NCBI GenBank assembly: GCA_016712525.1 | Contig: JADJQX010000008.1 | Location: forward strand, 496,001 to 560,000 | Direction: 5' to 3' | DNA length: 64,000 nt | From: Myxococcales bacterium | GTDB taxonomy: Bacteria > Myxococcota_A > Polyangia > Polyangiales > Polyangiaceae | In this document: positions 62,051 through 64,000 of the stretch, piece by piece | Layout: the number at the start of each line of letters is the position of its first letter | Numbering within the stretch: the first letter of the stretch is position 1 | Position numbers and translations under genes: made by a program | Notes under the pieces: model-generated | What the model saw: only the letters and a program-made list of their open reading frames with translations | The model's database searches: none | What the model was told of the DNA's origin: nothing

Positions 62051-62803
62051 TCACCCGAGCCCCGCGAGAAGCGACCGGACGAGCAAGACGAGCGACGAGA
62101 CCGCGAGGAGGCCGAACACGGCGACACGAAAGCGCTCGGGGGAGAGCCTCGCGTGAACACGCTCGCCCACGACGAGGCCGAGCACGACCGGCACGAGCAA
62201 GACGGCCGAGTCACGCAGAGAGGGCCCCGTGAGCTTGCCGGTGGCTGCATAGGAGACGACGAGGACACCGTTCAACACGACCCACAGCGCCGACAGCGTC
62301 GCGCGGAACGCGCCCTTCTCGGGCAGCGCGCGCCCTACCACCCACACGCACATCGGGCCCCCACACGCGAACATTCCATGCAGAATACCGGCAATCGTGA
62401 GCGCGGCGACCTGCGCGGGGCGCCCGGGCTCCGAGGGTGCGGCAGCGGACGGGCTCGAGGCCGCTCGAAGCTCTCGCGCGGCGAGCGCGAGGACGAACGC
62501 GGCGAAGACGACCTTGACGATTCCCGGGCTCGCGACACGGGCGACGAGCCCACCCGCGACCATCCCCGCCCCCATGAACGGCACGATCCTCCCGAAGAGC
62601 ACGCGCTTCTCGACGAGCCGGTAGGTGCGCGCCACCATGACGAGCGAGAGGACCAGGTTCGCAGGGAGGAACCGGACGAGCACGTCGTCGACGGGGAGGA
62701 GCTGCGCGCCGAGCGAGACCGAGACGACCGTGCCTCCGAAGCCCGCCGCCGCCTCGACGACGAACGCAACGAGGACGACGAGGGCGAGGGCGAGGGTCGT
62801 CAT
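62051..62803 (-). CDS. TauE/SafE-family permease (sulfite exporter-like)
   Basis: A 250-residue inner-membrane protein with about eight hydrophobic segments and two pseudo-repeats. VEAAAGFGGTVVSVSLGAQL begins the first repeat and GILHGMFACGGPMCVWVVGR the second; the family is usually annotated as sulfite or other small-anion exporters. The substrate cannot be fixed. ATG at 62803 is preferred; the longer frame runs back over the divergent lipoprotein gene. Ends 30 nt before the PPIase start, so the two may be co-transcribed. Confidence 0.85.
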   Translation of the reverse strand: MTTLALALVVLVAFVVEAAAGFGGTVVSVSLGAQLLPVDDVLVRFLPANLVLSLVMVARTYRLVEKRVLFGRIVPFMGAGMVAGGLVARVASPGIVKVVFAAFVLALAARELRAASSPSAAAPSEPGRPAQVAALTIAGILHGMFACGGPMCVWVVGRALPEKGAFRATLSALWVVLNGVLVVSYAATGKLTGPSLRDSAVLLVPVVLGLVVGERVHARLSPERFRVAVFGLLAVSSLVLLVRSLLAGLG

Positions 62804-62890
62804 GACGGAACGCGGCACCGTACGCGCGAGGCCCGAGAGGGGCACGTCCTCCGCGCGTCTCGATGCTACGCTCCCGCGTGGAGGCCTTGC

Positions 62891-63418
62891 ATGATCAAAT
62901 CCATCCTTCCTTTCGCCCCGTTCGTCGCCGCCGGCATCGTGCTCGCGGCTTGCTCGAGTGATCCGGACACGACCGGTGACGGCGGAACGGCCGACTCCGG
63001 CGCCACCACGCCCGACTCCAGCACCACGCCGACCGACTCCGGAACCACCACGCCCGACTCGAGCACCCCCGCCGACGCGAGCGTCGCGCCCACGTTCACG
63101 AACGTCTACGCGAACGTGCTCCAGGGCGCCTGCACCGGATGCCACACGACCGGACATGCGACCGGGCTCGACATGAGCTCGAAGGCGACAGCCTACACGA
63201 ACCTCGTCGACAAGGCCGCTGGGCAAGGGGGCACGTCGACGAGCTGCACCGGCAAGACGCGTGTCACGGGCGGCGCGCCGGGCGCGAGCCTCCTCTTCAC
63301 GAAGATCGACCACTCGGCCGGGTGCGGCAACCCGATGCCCCTCGGCGGCGCGAAGCTACCCGCCGACAAAGCCAAGCTCGTATCGGACTGGATCGCCGCC
63401 GGCGCCCGCAACGATTGA
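62891..63418 (+). CDS. single-heme lipoprotein (CxxCH)
   Basis: A 175-residue lipoprotein with lipobox LAAC and a Thr/Ser/Asp-rich linker of about 45 residues (TTPDSSTTPTDSGTTTPDSS). It carries one heme c site, CTGCH, near residue 80, followed by HATGLDMSSKATAYTNLVDK, which resembles small c-type domains. A distal Met is available in CGNPMPLGGAKLP near residue 145. It is therefore a probable surface or periplasmic mono-heme cytochrome. Single gene, ended by the hairpin at 63436. Confidence 0.82.
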   Translation: MIKSILPFAPFVAAGIVLAACSSDPDTTGDGGTADSGATTPDSSTTPTDSGTTTPDSSTPADASVAPTFTNVYANVLQGACTGCHTTGHATGLDMSSKATAYTNLVDKAAGQGGTSTSCTGKTRVTGGAPGASLLFTKIDHSAGCGNPMPLGGAKLPADKAKLVSDWIAAGARND

Positions 63419-63435
63419 CCTGCGCGCCCGAGCCC

Positions 63436-63465
63436 GAGGCCCGATCGTCGGCACGGTCGGGCCTC
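63436..63465. terminator. hairpin between the heme lipoprotein and adenylate cyclase genes
   Basis: GAGGCCCGA / TCGGGCCTC perfect 9-bp stem with a 12-nt loop, between two convergent genes. No T-run follows on either side. Confidence 0.6.
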
Positions 63466-63512
63466 GCGCCGTTCACGGGCGAGCCACGCGAACCGCGCGG
63501 GCTTCGGGCGGC

Positions 63513-64000
63513 TCAGGCGGCCTTCGGCCCCTTGAGGAGGAACGTCTCCATCTCGCCCTTGCCCTTCACCTTGATGACCCCGCGAGCTTCGAGGTCGAAG
63601 CCGTCCCGGAGCTTCTCGAATGCGGCGCGTGTCACCTGGATCTCGCCGGGGGAGCCGCTCGATTCCATGCGGCTCGCCGTGTTCACGGTGTCACCCCACA
63701 AGTCGTAAATGAACTTTCTCTTGCCGATCACGCCGGCCACGACCGGCCCCGAGTGCATCCCGATGCGGAGGCGCAGGGAGTAGCCGCCTTCGCGGTTGAT
63801 GCGCTCGAGGGCGTCGCGCATGCCGAGCGCCATCGCGGCGACGCGCTCGGCGTGATCGGGCTGGGCCGACGGGAGCCCGGCGGCCACCATGTAACAGTCG
63901 CCGATGGTCTTGATCTTCTCGACCCCCAGCCGCTCGGCGAGGTCGTCGAACGCGCTGAACGTGCGGTTCAACATGTCCACGAGGGCGGCGGGTGTGAGCT
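63513..64000 (-). CDS. class III adenylate/guanylate cyclase, C-terminal part (5' end outside window)
   Basis: The visible ~162 residues are the catalytic domain of a class III nucleotide cyclase, which makes cAMP or cGMP. VEKIKTIGDCYMVAAGLP carries the substrate-specifying region and metal-binding Asp. RIGMHSGPVVAGVIGKRKFI is the conserved block, and LWGDTVNTASRMESSGSPGE carries the transition-state residues. The frame continues beyond base 64000 (LTPAALVDMLNRTF matches the family), so GTG at 63980 is not the true start and N-terminal domains are missing. A cyclic-nucleotide-binding protein sits at 6179-7042. Confidence 0.9.
   Translation of the reverse strand, partial: LTPAALVDMLNRTFSAFDDLAERLGVEKIKTIGDCYMVAAGLPSAQPDHAERVAAMALGMRDALERINREGGYSLRLRIGMHSGPVVAGVIGKRKFIYDLWGDTVNTASRMESSGSPGEIQVTRAAFEKLRDGFDLEARGVIKVKGKGEMETFLLKGPKAA

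Noticed and set aside
62051..63313. Long form of the TauE/SafE permease beginning near 63313
   Set aside because: The extra 170 residues would lie opposite the heme lipoprotein gene and have no family resemblance. ATG 62803 gives a normal-length permease.
1..64000. Mobile elements, prophage or defence island
   Set aside because: No transposase, integrase, terminal inverted repeats, phage structural genes or restriction-modification genes were found. Codon use and GC content look even throughout.

Overview
The window is a dense, very GC-rich chromosomal segment, almost certainly from a myxobacterium-like member of the Myxococcota (Polyangiales-type). This is an inference from several features: many lipoproteins with Ala/Pro/Ser-rich linkers, Hanks-type Ser/Thr kinases, a CruA-like lycopene cyclase beside crtI/crtB, SUMF1-domain lipoproteins, heme-lipoprotein and CxxCH proteins, frequent GTG starts and many 4-nt stop/start overlaps. 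No insertion sequence, prophage, integrase or CRISPR array was seen, so the segment reads as ordinary chromosome with lineage-specific lipoprotein genes between housekeeping genes.

Layout. 1-3962: carotenoid operon on the minus strand (crtI > crtB > CruA-like cyclase, the last cut by the window edge). 4155-9025: small lipoprotein, an organophosphate-antiporter-like MFS transporter, a cyclic-nucleotide-binding/DUF1003 fusion, a cobalamin riboswitch ahead of a lone lipoprotein, and a repeat-rich lipoprotein. 9162-13806: serS, a long Pro/Gly-rich membrane protein with 21-bp repeats, a SUMF1-type lipoprotein and tRNA-Cys. 13917-16416: three overlapping genes ending in a GT-C-like membrane protein. 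16449-20273: phosphate transporter with its DUF47 partner, then a Ser/Thr kinase overlapping a spermidine-synthase-like gene. 20435-25790: an exported protein, prfB with its programmed +1 frameshift, and a large secreted beta-propeller protein.

25885-29735 is a compact five-gene minus-strand operon: cysteine-dioxygenase-like cupin > caspase/CHAT-like + methyltransferase fusion > divergent glutamate racemase > lipoprotein > GNAT acetyltransferase. The first four genes are joined by 4-nt overlaps. This is the best candidate for an undescribed system. 29867-39158: prolyl aminopeptidase, coiled-coil membrane protein, fasciclin lipoprotein, cysteine synthase, LamG lipoprotein, a beta-propeller di-heme cytochrome and lysS.

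39159-49239: a 1473-residue metzincin-like lipoprotein, a LolC/E-type permease coupled to an ABC half-exporter, and a predicted pseudokinase with a PEGA-like tail. 49294-51850: TPR protein, prmA and rsmE in tight order. 51987-55406: an L,D-transpeptidase-like lipoprotein and an M13 peptidase, separated by a 42-bp tandem repeat array whose units are hairpin-forming and readable on both strands. 55550-59098: two uncharacterised coupled genes and a quinone-oxidoreductase-like enzyme. 59255-64000: an exported small membrane protein, a surface-repeat protein, a cyclophilin lipoprotein, a TauE/SafE permease, a single-heme lipoprotein and the C-terminal part of a class III adenylate cyclase.

Envelope biology dominates (about ten likely lipoproteins, two large metallopeptidases, lipoprotein export and peptidoglycan genes), alongside translation genes (serS, lysS, prfB, prmA, rsmE, tRNA-Cys).
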